64,000 nucleotides of DNA from Planctomycetota bacterium. Lineage in GTDB: Bacteria; Planctomycetota; Phycisphaerae; Phycisphaerales; Phycisphaeraceae. The stretch covers positions 45,883-109,882 of the forward strand of contig JAIOPN010000007.1 of assembly GCA_021413865.1 (NCBI GenBank), given 5' to 3'. The notes below the pieces were generated by a model. That model saw nothing but the letters and a program-made list of their open reading frames with translations. It was not told the origin of the DNA and did no database searches. This document shows positions 16,938 to 27,189 of the stretch, piece by piece (the first letter of the stretch is position 1; each line of letters begins with the position of its first letter). The position numbers and the translations under genes were made by a program.

Positions 16938-18779
16938 CTAGCGACGGGACCGATCGGGTCCGACGGGCTTGCTCACGATCCGGCCCAGCATCGCGACGGC
17001 ATCCGGCCGACCAGGTTCTTCGGCCAGGACCAATTTCAACATCATCGCGGCAGTGCCCGCATCCCCCTCGTCGAGAAACAGCCCCGCCAGCCGGACACGC
17101 CCCGCACGCCGGAGCGACGGGTCCCCCGACGCCCGCTCGAGCGCGGCCCGCCGGGCCTCGGGGTTTTTGCGATCTCTCGATAACAGTTCACGGTTTTCCA
17201 ACGCCAAAGCGCTCCCGGGATCAATCTGGAGCGCCCGGTCAAACTCCTCCGCGGCCTCGGCCAGCCTTCCCTCGGACCACAACGTCACCCCCATGTTGAT
17301 CCGCGCCGAAACCGACCCGGGCCTCGCCCTGAGGTACTGCAATAGTGTCCGCTCCGCGTCTTCGTACCGGCCGATGTTGTTCAGCAGGATCCCCAGGTTG
17401 ATCCCGCCATCCGACGAAGGCCTGAGCATCGCCGCGATCCGGTAATGCAGCACCGCGCTGGCCCTATGGAGCGACCGGAGTTCCCCTTCGGCCGCGTTTG
17501 CCTTCTGATTTTCGTACACACCCATGTTGTTGTGCGCGGTCACACCCATGGGAAAAAAATCCAGGTTCCGTTCCCAGAGTGTCCCGCTGTTCTCCCATGT
17601 TTTGACCTGCCGCCACGTCGCCGAGACGCTGACGGCGACGATCGCCACCGCCAGCGCGGCCACGAGCGGGGCCCGGTTCCGCCAGAGCGGCCCCACAGCC
17701 GCGATCAGCCCGGCCAGCAGCAGCATGTGCGTCATGTAGGTGTAACGGTCCGCGTACGCCTGCGCACCGACCTGCACCAGCCCGATCACCGGCACCAGCA
17801 TGCCCAGGAATCCGAACCAGCCCACGAACGCCCACCGCTGTGTACGCGCCGCCCGCCACGCCAGCCACGAGAGCACGACGACCAGCGCCACGCCGACCGC
17901 CACCTCGCCAACGGCCAATTCCTCGGGGCGGGGATACAACACCGTCAGGCGGGTCGGGAAAAAGAGGCTCCGCACATACCACACCGCGCCGGTGAACGAG
18001 CCGGCGACCCGCATCATGATCGGCGAGTCGTCCAACGCCACGAGCGCCCCCGCCGCGCGCTGGCAGAGGATCGTCATGTAAGAACTGACCGCGACAAGCA
18101 GCATCAACGGGGCCTTCTCCCACGCCAATTCGATCCACCGCCGGCCCGCCTCGCCCGAGAGCGAGGGCTCGCCGCGCCGCAACGGCCAGAGGTCCAGTAG
18201 CAGCATCACGCAGGGGAGCGTCACCAGCATCGGTTTGGCCATCAGCGCCAGCGCATAGAGGATGAACACGGCCGTGAACCGCCCCGCGCCGGGCCGGCGG
18301 ACGTAGCTCACATACGCGTGCAGCGTCAGCAGCCCGAAAAAAGCGCAGAGCACCTCCTTGCGTTCCGCCACCCACGCCACCGCCTCGACGCGCAGCGGGT
18401 GCACCGACCAGATCGCCGCCAGCGCCGCCGCCCCGAGGACATGCCCCGTCAGCCGCCGCGCCAGGTGGAACAGCAGCAGAGTCGATCCCAGGTGCAGCAG
18501 GAGGTTGTGCAGTTTCATCGGCCCCGCATGGACGCCGAAGAGTTGCACGTCCGTCATGTGCGAGAGCCACGTGAGCGGGTGGTACTGGCTGTGTTTGTTG
18601 ATCCCGAACGCGTAGCGCAGGCCCGCGGCCGTCAGCCCCTTGTTGACCTGCTCGTTCTTGGTGACGAAGACCGTGTCGTCGAAGTTGACGAACTCCTGCC
18701 GCCACAGCCCGGCATACGGCAGCGCCGCCACCGCCAGGAGCAGCAGGCTCGCCAACAGGTTGATGCGGGCAGCGCGCAC
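16938..18779 (-). CDS. TMTC-like membrane glycosyltransferase with TPR tail (copy 2)
   Basis: 613 residues with the same plan as its downstream paralogue. EFVNFDDTVFV sits in loop 1 and HPLRVEAVAWVAERKEVL at about 126-143. ALMAKPMLVTLPCVMLLLDL forms a membrane pair. The C-terminal TPR helices include NIGRYEDAERTLLQYLRARP and EGRLAEAAEEFDRALQIDP. The frame has no usable ATG before the first membrane segment, so a GTG at 18779 (MRAARINLLASL) is taken as start. It is likely the first gene of a two-gene unit. The conserved membrane half and diverged TPR half suggest duplication followed by a change of acceptor protein; this is inference. Confidence 0.73.
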   Translation of the reverse strand: MRAARINLLASLLLLAVAALPYAGLWRQEFVNFDDTVFVTKNEQVNKGLTAAGLRYAFGINKHSQYHPLTWLSHMTDVQLFGVHAGPMKLHNLLLHLGSTLLLFHLARRLTGHVLGAAALAAIWSVHPLRVEAVAWVAERKEVLCAFFGLLTLHAYVSYVRRPGAGRFTAVFILYALALMAKPMLVTLPCVMLLLDLWPLRRGEPSLSGEAGRRWIELAWEKAPLMLLVAVSSYMTILCQRAAGALVALDDSPIMMRVAGSFTGAVWYVRSLFFPTRLTVLYPRPEELAVGEVAVGVALVVVLSWLAWRAARTQRWAFVGWFGFLGMLVPVIGLVQVGAQAYADRYTYMTHMLLLAGLIAAVGPLWRNRAPLVAALAVAIVAVSVSATWRQVKTWENSGTLWERNLDFFPMGVTAHNNMGVYENQKANAAEGELRSLHRASAVLHYRIAAMLRPSSDGGINLGILLNNIGRYEDAERTLLQYLRARPGSVSARINMGVTLWSEGRLAEAAEEFDRALQIDPGSALALENRELLSRDRKNPEARRAALERASGDPSLRRAGRVRLAGLFLDEGDAGTAAMMLKLVLAEEPGRPDAVAMLGRIVSKPVGPDRSRR

Positions 18780-18872
18780 CGATCATTCTTCGGCCGTTTC
18801 CGCGTCGCCCCATCGCAAACCCCCCGCCCCGCCGGCCCCCGCCTTCTTGACGCACCCCCTCCGCGACGGTAA

Positions 18873-20381
<1,509 letters not shown>

Positions 20382-20402
20382 GCGGGAGCTTTCGTCTGGA
20401 TC

Positions 20403-20513
20403 TGGTGGGGCAGGCGTCTCGCCTGTCGCCGGCCTTCCGAGGCCGGTTCGGGATTCAAGAAAAGAAAAAAAGAGGCGGAAAACAAGAGGCAGGCGGGACG
20501 CCTGCCTCACCGG
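20403..20513. repeat. Palindromic element, family B (full copy)
   Basis: Outer arms at 20404-20427 and 20486-20512 pair imperfectly. An inner hairpin GCCGGCCTTCCGAGGCCGG and an A-rich spacer lie between them. The same layout and inner hairpin recur at 49452-49544. Both copies sit just downstream of a plus-strand gene. Confidence 0.85.
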
Positions 20514-20565
20514 ATTGTTATAAACTCAAATGACCGCGACTTCGCTTCATCAGGAGGATCATCCC

Positions 20566-21876
20566 ATGACCACGCAAACCAAACCCGTCCAACTCAAGCC
20601 CGTCCCGCTCGGACTTGCGCCGAGCTTCGGCTTTGGCGACCGCTTGGGCTCCGCCACGCCCGGCCACCTTGAGGCGATCACGCACCATGGCGGCTGGCAC
20701 CACCACGCCGGCGGCATCCGGCCGATCTTCGCGCAGCAGTCCATCCGCGAGATGACCCGCACCAAGCGTAACCCGACGCTGGTGATGAACGCCGCCATCG
20801 AGGCGCTCACGGCCGAGCACTTCACCGGCACATGGGGCGCGGACGCCGACCATCTTAAGAATGAGGCGGACGTGGACTACACCGCCGCCTCGGGCTTCGT
20901 CTTCTTCACCATCGACCCCAGCGAGCACGTGGACGCCAAGGCCGACACTTACGATGCGGCAACCGTCAGCGCAAAGTTCGACGCCATCAAAGCGGCCGCC
21001 CCCTGGGTCGGGCAATACCTGGGCAAGACGGTCGTCGTCCCCGACGGGCCGACCATCCACTTCGACGAGCTGGTCGTGAAGCGTGCCGCCGTGAAATACG
21101 GCCGGGCGATCGCCCACACCATCAAGATCGCCGCCCACATCGACAAGGTGATGAAGGCCCGCGGCTCCGACTACGAGATCGAACTCTCCGTCGATGAAAC
21201 GCCCGAACCCACCACGCTCGCCGAGCACTTCATCATCGCCCAGCAGTGCCTGGCCGTGAAGATGAAGCTGGTCAGCCTCGCGCCGCGCTTCATCGGCGAC
21301 CTGGAAAAAGGCGTGGACTACAAGGGCAATCTCACGGCCCTTGAAATCTCCCTCAACGACCACGCCGCCATCGCCCGCCACCTTGGCCCCTACAAGCTCA
21401 GCCTGCACTCGGGCTCCGACAAGCTCTCGATGTACGGCCTCTTCGCCCGCGCCACCAAGGGCATGTTCCACGTCAAGACCGCCGGCACCAGCTACCTCGA
21501 GGCGCTCCGCGTCGTCAATCGCCACAAGCCCGAGCTCTTCCGCACCATCGTCGATTTCGCCCGCGAGCGGTACGACACCGACAAGGCGACCTACCACGTC
21601 TCCGCCACCGTTGCCGAAGTGCCCGAGCCCGCGGAGCATCACAGCTACGAGGACCTGGAGCGCCACTACCTGGGCATGTGGGAAGATGTCCCCGAGGGCC
21701 GGGGTTTCACCAACCCCGGCCGGCAGATTTTGCACTGCACCTTCGGCTCCGTCCTCACCGACCCGACCCTCGGCCCCGCCGTCACCGAAGTGCTCCACGC
21801 CAACCCCAAGACCCACCGCGAGGTCCTCGCCGAGCATTTCGCGATGCACCTCAACGCGCTGCGAAGCGGGATGTAA
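20566..21876 (+). CDS. Tagaturonate epimerase-like protein (UxaE family)
   Basis: 436 residues from the ATG at 20566, fixed by AGGAGG 9 nt upstream. The N-terminal block FGFGDRLGSATPGHLEAI, followed by PIFAQQSIREMTRTKRNP and TWGADADHLKNEADVDY, resembles the UxaE/tagaturonate-fructuronate epimerase family. Those enzymes interconvert keto-uronates in hexuronate catabolism and use a divalent metal. His and Asp residues in GADADHLK and DETPEPTTLAEHF are candidate metal ligands. It is 8 nt upstream of an alpha/beta hydrolase gene, so the two are probably translated together. The assignment rests on motif recall, without an alignment; a related sugar isomerase is possible. Confidence 0.6.
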   Translation: MTTQTKPVQLKPVPLGLAPSFGFGDRLGSATPGHLEAITHHGGWHHHAGGIRPIFAQQSIREMTRTKRNPTLVMNAAIEALTAEHFTGTWGADADHLKNEADVDYTAASGFVFFTIDPSEHVDAKADTYDAATVSAKFDAIKAAAPWVGQYLGKTVVVPDGPTIHFDELVVKRAAVKYGRAIAHTIKIAAHIDKVMKARGSDYEIELSVDETPEPTTLAEHFIIAQQCLAVKMKLVSLAPRFIGDLEKGVDYKGNLTALEISLNDHAAIARHLGPYKLSLHSGSDKLSMYGLFARATKGMFHVKTAGTSYLEALRVVNRHKPELFRTIVDFARERYDTDKATYHVSATVAEVPEPAEHHSYEDLERHYLGMWEDVPEGRGFTNPGRQILHCTFGSVLTDPTLGPAVTEVLHANPKTHREVLAEHFAMHLNALRSGM

Positions 21877-21884
21877 GGATTCAC

Positions 21885-23693
21885 ATGGAAAACTCCCGCG
21901 CCGACACCGAACTGCGTCGCTTCATCCACGAACGGTTGCCAGCCTTCGTCGCACCGACGGACGTGAAGGCATGGAAACGCGAGGCGGCGCGCCTGCGCAA
22001 GCGCGCCCTGGCCGAGGTCTATCTCAAAGGTTGGCCCGCCTCCGTGGTCAAGAGCAAGCCGCGCGTCGCCTGGGGCTCCGTGCTGCGGCCCGACCCTTCC
22101 TACATCATCCGCAAGCTGCGCTTCGAGGCCTGCCCGGGCTACTGGGTACCCGCGCTGCTCTACGAGCCGACGAAACTCACCACCAAGGTCCCCGTCGTCT
22201 TCAACCCCAACGGCCACCACGCCGGCGGCAAAGCGGCCGACTACAAGCAGACCCGCTGCATCAACCTCGCGAAGCGCGGCGTCATCGCCATGAGCCCCGA
22301 GTTCGTCGGCATGGGAGAGCTGCAAGCCGACATGCACCACAACAACCAGGGCCACCTCAACCTCGTAGGCATGGCGGGCGTCGGCCTGCTCTACCTGGCG
22401 ATGCGAAAAGGCCTTGATGTCCTGCTCGCGCACAAGCACGCCGACAAGACGCGCGTCGGCTGCACCGGCCTCTCCGGCGGCGGGTGGCAGACGATCGTCC
22501 TCGCCTCGCTCGACGAGCGCATCACGCTCGCCGTCCCCGTGGCCGGTTACACGGCGCTGGCCACCCGCGTCGAGTGCGACGAGGACCGCGGCGACCTCGA
22601 ACAGATGCCGCCCGACATCGCCACCGTGTTCGACTACCAGCTCATGACCGCCATGCTTGCACCGCGCCCCACGCTGCAGATCCTCAACGACAAGGACGAC
22701 TGCTGCTTCCAGACCGCGCGGACGCTGCCGGTGATCCACGACACCGTGGTCCCCACCTTCGCCGCCTTCGGAGCGGCGGACCGTTTCGCCTGGCATGGCA
22801 ACAGCGACCCGGGCACGCACAACTACGGCCGGGACAACCGCGAGGCCTTCTACCGCTTCATCAACAAGCACTGGAACCTCGACGCCCCCGACACCGACAT
22901 CCACCACGCCCACGAACTCCAGCCCGAATCCGCGCTCAACGTCGGCCTGCCCCCCGATCAGCAGACCATGCTCACCCTGGCGCTGGCCCGCGAACACGAA
23001 CTCGCTAAGCGCCGCAAAACGCCCCGCACCAAGGCGCAGCGCGCCGCGCTGCGAAAGAAACTGGCCAAGGTGCTCCGTCTGCCCCGGTACGACGCCGCAG
23101 CGGCGCACACCGGCGACACCACCGGCGGCGTGGAACTGCTCAACCTCACCATGGGCCCATGGACCGTCCCCGCCGCGGGGATCACGCAGCCCGGCGTGAC
23201 GACGACCGAACTGATCATCGAGGACCACGGCCGCGGCGCGCAGCGGCCCGCCGAGGGCGTCACCGCCTACTGGGTCGAGCCGCTGGGCATGGGCGAGTCG
23301 GCCGTGCCCACGACGCTGGTCACCCTCCTCGAATGCACCGGCGCACGGCTGCTGGGCGTGCAGGTGGCGCAGGTGCTGGCGGCGGCGCGATGGCTCACGG
23401 CGCACGCGGGGGTCTCCCGCATCCACCTGCGCGGCAACGGCCGGACCGCCGCCATGGTGACGCTCCTCGCCGCCGCCCTGGAGCCGGCGCTCTTCCACCG
23501 CCTCTCGGCGACCTGGGAAACCATGCGGCTGAGCCACCTCATGCAATGGCCCGAGCGCTACGACGCGAACCCGGCGCTCTTCTGCTTCGGACTTTTGGAG
23601 GTGGCCGACGTGCCGGAGATCAGGGCGCTGATGGAGGGCGTCGAGTACCACACCTGGGGCCGGGTGACGCCGGTGGAGTTGCCGACGGTTTGA
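21885..23693 (+). CDS. Alpha/beta hydrolase, acetyl-xylan or glucuronoyl esterase-like
   Basis: 602 residues from the ATG at 21885, with AAGGA 5-6 nt upstream, next to the UxaE-like gene. The nucleophile elbow GCTGLSGGGWQ places the catalytic Ser at 197. NDKDD (268-272) and GTHNYG (His312) fit the acid and His of the triad. PVVFNPNGHHAGGKAADYKQ (about 103-120) resembles the oxyanion region of large carbohydrate esterases. The C-terminal third (about 400-602) has no catalytic motif and may be a second, degenerate hydrolase domain. No signal peptide is visible, so it probably acts in the cytosol on imported oligosaccharides. The substrate is unknown. Confidence 0.78.
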   Translation: MENSRADTELRRFIHERLPAFVAPTDVKAWKREAARLRKRALAEVYLKGWPASVVKSKPRVAWGSVLRPDPSYIIRKLRFEACPGYWVPALLYEPTKLTTKVPVVFNPNGHHAGGKAADYKQTRCINLAKRGVIAMSPEFVGMGELQADMHHNNQGHLNLVGMAGVGLLYLAMRKGLDVLLAHKHADKTRVGCTGLSGGGWQTIVLASLDERITLAVPVAGYTALATRVECDEDRGDLEQMPPDIATVFDYQLMTAMLAPRPTLQILNDKDDCCFQTARTLPVIHDTVVPTFAAFGAADRFAWHGNSDPGTHNYGRDNREAFYRFINKHWNLDAPDTDIHHAHELQPESALNVGLPPDQQTMLTLALAREHELAKRRKTPRTKAQRAALRKKLAKVLRLPRYDAAAAHTGDTTGGVELLNLTMGPWTVPAAGITQPGVTTTELIIEDHGRGAQRPAEGVTAYWVEPLGMGESAVPTTLVTLLECTGARLLGVQVAQVLAAARWLTAHAGVSRIHLRGNGRTAAMVTLLAAALEPALFHRLSATWETMRLSHLMQWPERYDANPALFCFGLLEVADVPEIRALMEGVEYHTWGRVTPVELPTV

Positions 23694-23705
23694 CCGGTAT
23701 CCAAG

Positions 23706-23806
23706 CCAAGCCCGATGACGAGTCCGCGAGTCGTCGGGGTCTTTGGCGCCCGCATCGCCGAAACACAGACCCCCGACGCTTCGGAGGACCTCAGCATCGG
23801 GCTTGG
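23706..23806. repeat. Palindromic element, family D
   Basis: CCAAGCCCGATG at the left end is matched in reverse complement by CATCGGGCTTGG at the right end. Inner segments (GTCGGGGTCT and AGACCCCCGAC) extend the pairing to arms of roughly 37-40 nt. It lies between the esterase and rpmF. One copy was seen in this window. Confidence 0.75.
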
Positions 23807-23882
23807 CCTCGCTTCCCCGACTTGACGTTTTACCCCCTCTCGGGTACTTTCTGCGGCTCGACTCGATCCGAGGATATGTCCC

Positions 23883-24071
23883 ATGCTCCCAGTCCAACGT
23901 AAATCCCGTTCCCAGAGCAAGATGAGGCGGTCGCACCAGTGGCGGGCCAACCGTCCGGTCGTTTCCGTCCGCTGCCCCAACTGCGGCAGCCCCAAGCTAC
24001 CCCACGCCGCCTGTTCCGGCTGCGGCTATGTCAGGCCCGGCCTGAAGATCACCTTGACGAAGGGTCAGTAA
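23883..24071 (+). CDS. rpmF: 50S ribosomal protein L32
   Basis: 62-residue basic protein of the large ribosomal subunit. MLPVQRKSRSQSKMRRSHQW matches the conserved L32 head, and a zinc-ribbon pair CPNC (33-36) and CSGC (44-47) follows. The stop codon directly abuts the plsX start, the classical bacterial rpmF-plsX pairing that links ribosome and membrane synthesis. GAGG lies about 11 nt before the ATG. Confidence 0.97.
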   Translation: MLPVQRKSRSQSKMRRSHQWRANRPVVSVRCPNCGSPKLPHAACSGCGYVRPGLKITLTKGQ

Positions 24072-25109
24072 GTGCGCATCGGCGTCGATGTCATGGGCGG
24101 CGATCACGCCCCTGACGCGATCCTGGCCGGTTGCCTGGACGCTGTCGGACTGCTGTCCGATGGCGATCAACTCGTTCTCATCGGCGACGAGGCCCTCATC
24201 CGCGAAGCCCTCGTCGAACGCAGCCTCAAGAACGACCCCCGCATTGCCATCGAATCCACCACGCAGGTCATCGGCATGGCCGAGACCCCCGTCACCGCCC
24301 TGCGCTCCAAGCCCGACAGTTCCATCGTCCGCATGGGCTGGCTCGGCAGCCACCGCGCCGGCGACCGCCGCTGCGACGTCATCATCTCCGCCGGCAACAC
24401 CGGCGCCTGCGTCGCCTCCGCCCAGATGTCCATGCGCCGCCTGCCCGGCGTCAACCGACCCGGCATCGCCGTCACCATCCCCACCTTCTTCGGACCCATC
24501 ATCCTCTCCGACGTCGGCGCCAACCCCGAGCCCAAGCCCCACCACCTGCACCAGTACGGCCACATGGCCTCCATCTACGCCCGCAAGGTGGTCGGCATCG
24601 AAAACCCACGCGTCGCGCTCCTCTCCATCGGCGGTGAAGAGGGCAAGGGCACCCCGCTCGTCAAAGACACCGCCAAGCTCATGCGCTCCGACAAGACCCT
24701 CAACTACGTCGGCAACGTCGAGGGCCGAGACCTCTTCGACGGCCACGCCGACATCGTCGTCACCGAGGGCTTCACCGGGAACGTCGTCCTCAAGCTCGCC
24801 GAGGGCCTGGCGGCCGGCCTCTTCAAGACCATCGCCCACGAGCTCTTCCAGTTCGATCCCGAGCTGGCGATGAAGTTCGAGCCGATCGTCAAGACGATCT
24901 ACAAGAAGCACGACTACCACGAATACGGCGGCGCCCCGCTCCTGGGCACCAACGGCATCTGCATGATCTGCCACGGCTCGAGCCAGGCTCGCACCATTGT
25001 CGCCGCCATCCGCAACTCGATCGAGTACGCACGCAAGGGCGTCAACGAGGCGATCGTCGAGACCCTCTCCAAGCTCGAAGCCCAACCCGCCGACGAGCCC
25101 GTCAAGTAA
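24072..25109 (+). CDS. plsX: Phosphate acyltransferase PlsX
   Basis: Makes acyl-phosphate from acyl-ACP at the membrane surface for phosphatidic acid synthesis with PlsY. The 345-residue product starts MRIGVDVMGGDHAPDAIL, diagnostic for the family, and has VISAGNTGACVAS near residue 110 and VVTEGFTGNVVLKLAEG near 235. The start is a GTG immediately after the rpmF stop, so translational coupling is expected. The fab genes that often follow are absent. Confidence 0.97.
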   Translation: MRIGVDVMGGDHAPDAILAGCLDAVGLLSDGDQLVLIGDEALIREALVERSLKNDPRIAIESTTQVIGMAETPVTALRSKPDSSIVRMGWLGSHRAGDRRCDVIISAGNTGACVASAQMSMRRLPGVNRPGIAVTIPTFFGPIILSDVGANPEPKPHHLHQYGHMASIYARKVVGIENPRVALLSIGGEEGKGTPLVKDTAKLMRSDKTLNYVGNVEGRDLFDGHADIVVTEGFTGNVVLKLAEGLAAGLFKTIAHELFQFDPELAMKFEPIVKTIYKKHDYHEYGGAPLLGTNGICMICHGSSQARTIVAAIRNSIEYARKGVNEAIVETLSKLEAQPADEPVK

Positions 25110-25134
25110 AGCCGCTCTCGGCTTAGCGTCTTTT
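25109..25134 (+). terminator. Possible weak terminator after plsX
   Basis: A 6-bp stem AAGCCG/CGGCTT (25109-25114 and 25119-25124) followed after six bases by TTTT. It lies between plsX and the convergent cupin gene. The stem is short, so support is limited. Confidence 0.3.
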
Positions 25135-25143
25135 CCCCGAATC

Positions 25144-25587
25144 TCACGGATTCGGCGGCCCCGTACAAATCAAAATCACCAGCGTCTCCGTCCCCGTGTT
25201 CTCCACCCCGTGCAGGCACCACGGCCGGAGGTGGATGAAATCCCCCTTCTTCACCACCCTGCGGCCGTGCTCGAAGATCATCGTCCCCTCGCCCTCCATC
25301 ACGACGTACACCTCTTCCGTCGGGTGGTTGCCGGGCGGCTCGAGCGAGGCGTGCGGCGGGAGATAAAAGAGCACCAGCCCGAGTTGCCGCGACGGAGCTT
25401 TCGGGTTGACCGGGTGGACGACGCGGACACCCACGCCGTCGCACCCCGGGTATTTCACCGGCACGCCGTCCTGCACGTTGACGATGATCGGCTCGGGCAG
25501 CACGTCCGGCTTGGGGATGCGGTAGCTCGGGTGGTCCGGGTCGGCGGGCTTGGCGTTGTAGCCCTGGAAGGGTTGGATCTTGGCCAT
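25144..25587 (-). CDS. Cupin-domain protein
   Basis: 147 residues from the ATG at 25587. A single cupin barrel is visible: NHPTEEVYVVMEGEGTMIF carries the His and Glu ligands of motif 1, and FIHLRPWCLHGVENTG carries the His of motif 2. It is the last gene of a minus-strand unit with two SDR dehydrogenases and a ribose-type ABC transporter. Small cupins in such loci, for example KdgF, can act on uronate intermediates or bind a sugar. That role is possible here but not shown by the sequence. There is no signal peptide. Confidence 0.8.
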   Translation of the reverse strand: MAKIQPFQGYNAKPADPDHPSYRIPKPDVLPEPIIVNVQDGVPVKYPGCDGVGVRVVHPVNPKAPSRQLGLVLFYLPPHASLEPPGNHPTEEVYVVMEGEGTMIFEHGRRVVKKGDFIHLRPWCLHGVENTGTETLVILICTGPPNP

Positions 25588-25616
25588 GATTTTCCCTCGC
25601 TTTGAAAAAAATAAGA

Positions 25617-26399
25617 TCAGAACTCGCGCATGTAGCCGGCGGTCCAGCCGCCGTCCACGGTCAGGATCGCGCCGTTGACGTAGCTCGCCTCCGGCGCGAC
25701 CAGGAAGAGCACCGCGTGCGCCACCTCGGCCGGGCTCCCCGGCCGGCCCAACGGGACGTGGTCGAGCAGCTGCTGCACGTTCTTGCGGAACGAGCCTTCC
25801 TCGCCGTAAAAAAGCTTGCGTGTGCCGTCGGTGAGGATCGACCCCGGCGCGACGCAGTTGGTCAGCACCCCCCTCGCCCCCAATTCGATCGCCATCGCCT
25901 TGGTGAGGTTCACCACGCCCGCCTTGGCGGCCACGAAGGCGCACTGCAGCCGGAGCGGCACCAGCCCCGCGACCGAGGCGATGTTCACCACGCGCCCGCC
26001 GCCGTGACGCAGCATCACGTCGGTGACCGCCTTGCTCACCACGAACAGCCCGCGCAGGTCCACGTTCACGATGCGGTCCCACTCCTGCTCGGGGAATTTC
26101 TCGATGGTCACGCGGTGGTCGGTCGTGTTCACGCCGGCGTTGTTGACGAGGATGTCGATCGTGCCCATGTCGCGTTCAACGGCGGCAACCGCGTCACGCA
26201 CCGCCTGCTCCTTCGTCACGTCCATCGCGATGCCGACGCACCCGGCCCGCTGCGCCGCGGCGGCCCGTGCGTCGTCGGCGAGCACATCGGCGTAAACCAC
26301 TCGCGCCCCGCTCTCCGCCAGCGCGTCGGCGATCGCGCGGCCGATCCCGCGCGCCGCGCCCGTCACCAGCGCCACCTTGTTTTGCAGCTCGATTTTCAT
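25617..26399 (-). CDS. SDR family oxidoreductase lacking the catalytic Tyr
   Basis: 260-residue short-chain dehydrogenase fold. TGAARGIG (13-20) is the cofactor site, NNAG lies at 86-89 and Ser142 in NIASVAG is in the catalytic position. The family YxxxK motif reads FVAAK, with Phe155 in place of Tyr and Lys159 kept; the codon is TTC. The Tyr is the proton donor in classical SDRs, so activity may be lost, altered or dependent on another residue. The start overlaps the stop of the upstream SDR by four bases (ATGA), so the genes are coupled. Sugar or sugar-acid dehydrogenation is suggested by the operon only. Confidence 0.88.
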   Translation of the reverse strand: MKIELQNKVALVTGAARGIGRAIADALAESGARVVYADVLADDARAAAAQRAGCVGIAMDVTKEQAVRDAVAAVERDMGTIDILVNNAGVNTTDHRVTIEKFPEQEWDRIVNVDLRGLFVVSKAVTDVMLRHGGGRVVNIASVAGLVPLRLQCAFVAAKAGVVNLTKAMAIELGARGVLTNCVAPGSILTDGTRKLFYGEEGSFRKNVQQLLDHVPLGRPGSPAEVAHAVLFLVAPEASYVNGAILTVDGGWTAGYMREF

Positions 26400-27136
26400 C
26401 TGCCCAACCACCCTCCATCCACGACCAGCGCCTGGCCGTGCACGAAACCGGACGCGTCGGACGCCAGGAAAACCGCCGGCCCGACAATATCCTCTGGGCG
26501 ACCCACACGCCCCGCGGGCGTGCGCGCGAGAACCTGCGGCCCGCGCACCGGGTCGTGCACCACCGCCGTGCCGACGCCGACGTCGAAATACCCCGGCGCC
26601 AGCGCGTTCACGTGCAGCCCCTTGCCCGCCCACTCGTTCGACAACGCCTTGACGATGCCCAGCAGCGCGTGCTTGGCCGCCGCGTAGGCGGGCACCGTCC
26701 AGCCCCCCTGAAACCCCACGATGCTCGACACCAGGATGATGTTCCCCCGCCCGCGCGGCAGCATGTGCAGCGCCGACTGCTGGCAGAGGTCCATCGCCGC
26801 GTTCACGTGCAGCTCCATGATCTCGTTCCAGCGGTCGGCCGGGAAAATCTCGGACGGCGAGCGGTGCTGCTGCCCCGCGGCGTGAACAAAGATGTCGATC
26901 TTCCCCGCCTGCTTGACGAAACCATCCACCAGCCCGCGCCGGCTTTCCGCGTCACCCAGGTCGGCGGCGATAAAACCCAGCCCCGCATCCGCCGGCGGCG
27001 CGTTGCGGGCCACGACCGTCACCGCCGCCCCCGCCGACGCAAGACCCCGCGCGATGGCGAGGCCCAGCCCACGCGACCCGCCGGTGACCAGCGCGGTCCG
27101 ACCGGCCAGGGAGAAAAGTTCAGCAATGGGCGGCAT
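26396..27136 (-). CDS. SDR family oxidoreductase, KduD/gluconate dehydrogenase-like
   Basis: 246 residues, classical SDR. TGGSRGLG (18-25) binds NAD(P), Ser137/138 lies in LVSSIVG, and the motif YAAAK (Tyr151, Lys155) is intact. The C-terminal end DGGWLGR and the PAGRVGRPEDIVGPAVFLAS region are like 2-deoxy-gluconate or gluconate 5-dehydrogenases. With the neighbouring transporter it probably oxidises or reduces the imported sugar acid. It follows the solute-binding protein gene after 53 nt and overlaps the next SDR by four bases. The exact substrate is not readable. Confidence 0.85.
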   Translation of the reverse strand: MPPIAELFSLAGRTALVTGGSRGLGLAIARGLASAGAAVTVVARNAPPADAGLGFIAADLGDAESRRGLVDGFVKQAGKIDIFVHAAGQQHRSPSEIFPADRWNEIMELHVNAAMDLCQQSALHMLPRGRGNIILVSSIVGFQGGWTVPAYAAAKHALLGIVKALSNEWAGKGLHVNALAPGYFDVGVGTAVVHDPVRGPQVLARTPAGRVGRPEDIVGPAVFLASDASGFVHGQALVVDGGWLGR

Positions 27137-27189
27137 GGTCAAAAGTATATCAGTCGCACCCTGTGAACCCCGCACCGCCCGCACACTAC

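Noticed and set aside
15501..17183. Open frame of 560 codons on the plus strand opposite the TMTC-like genes
   Set aside because: The product is almost all His, Arg, Gln, Pro and Val, and the opposite strand encodes conserved membrane proteins. It is a shadow frame.
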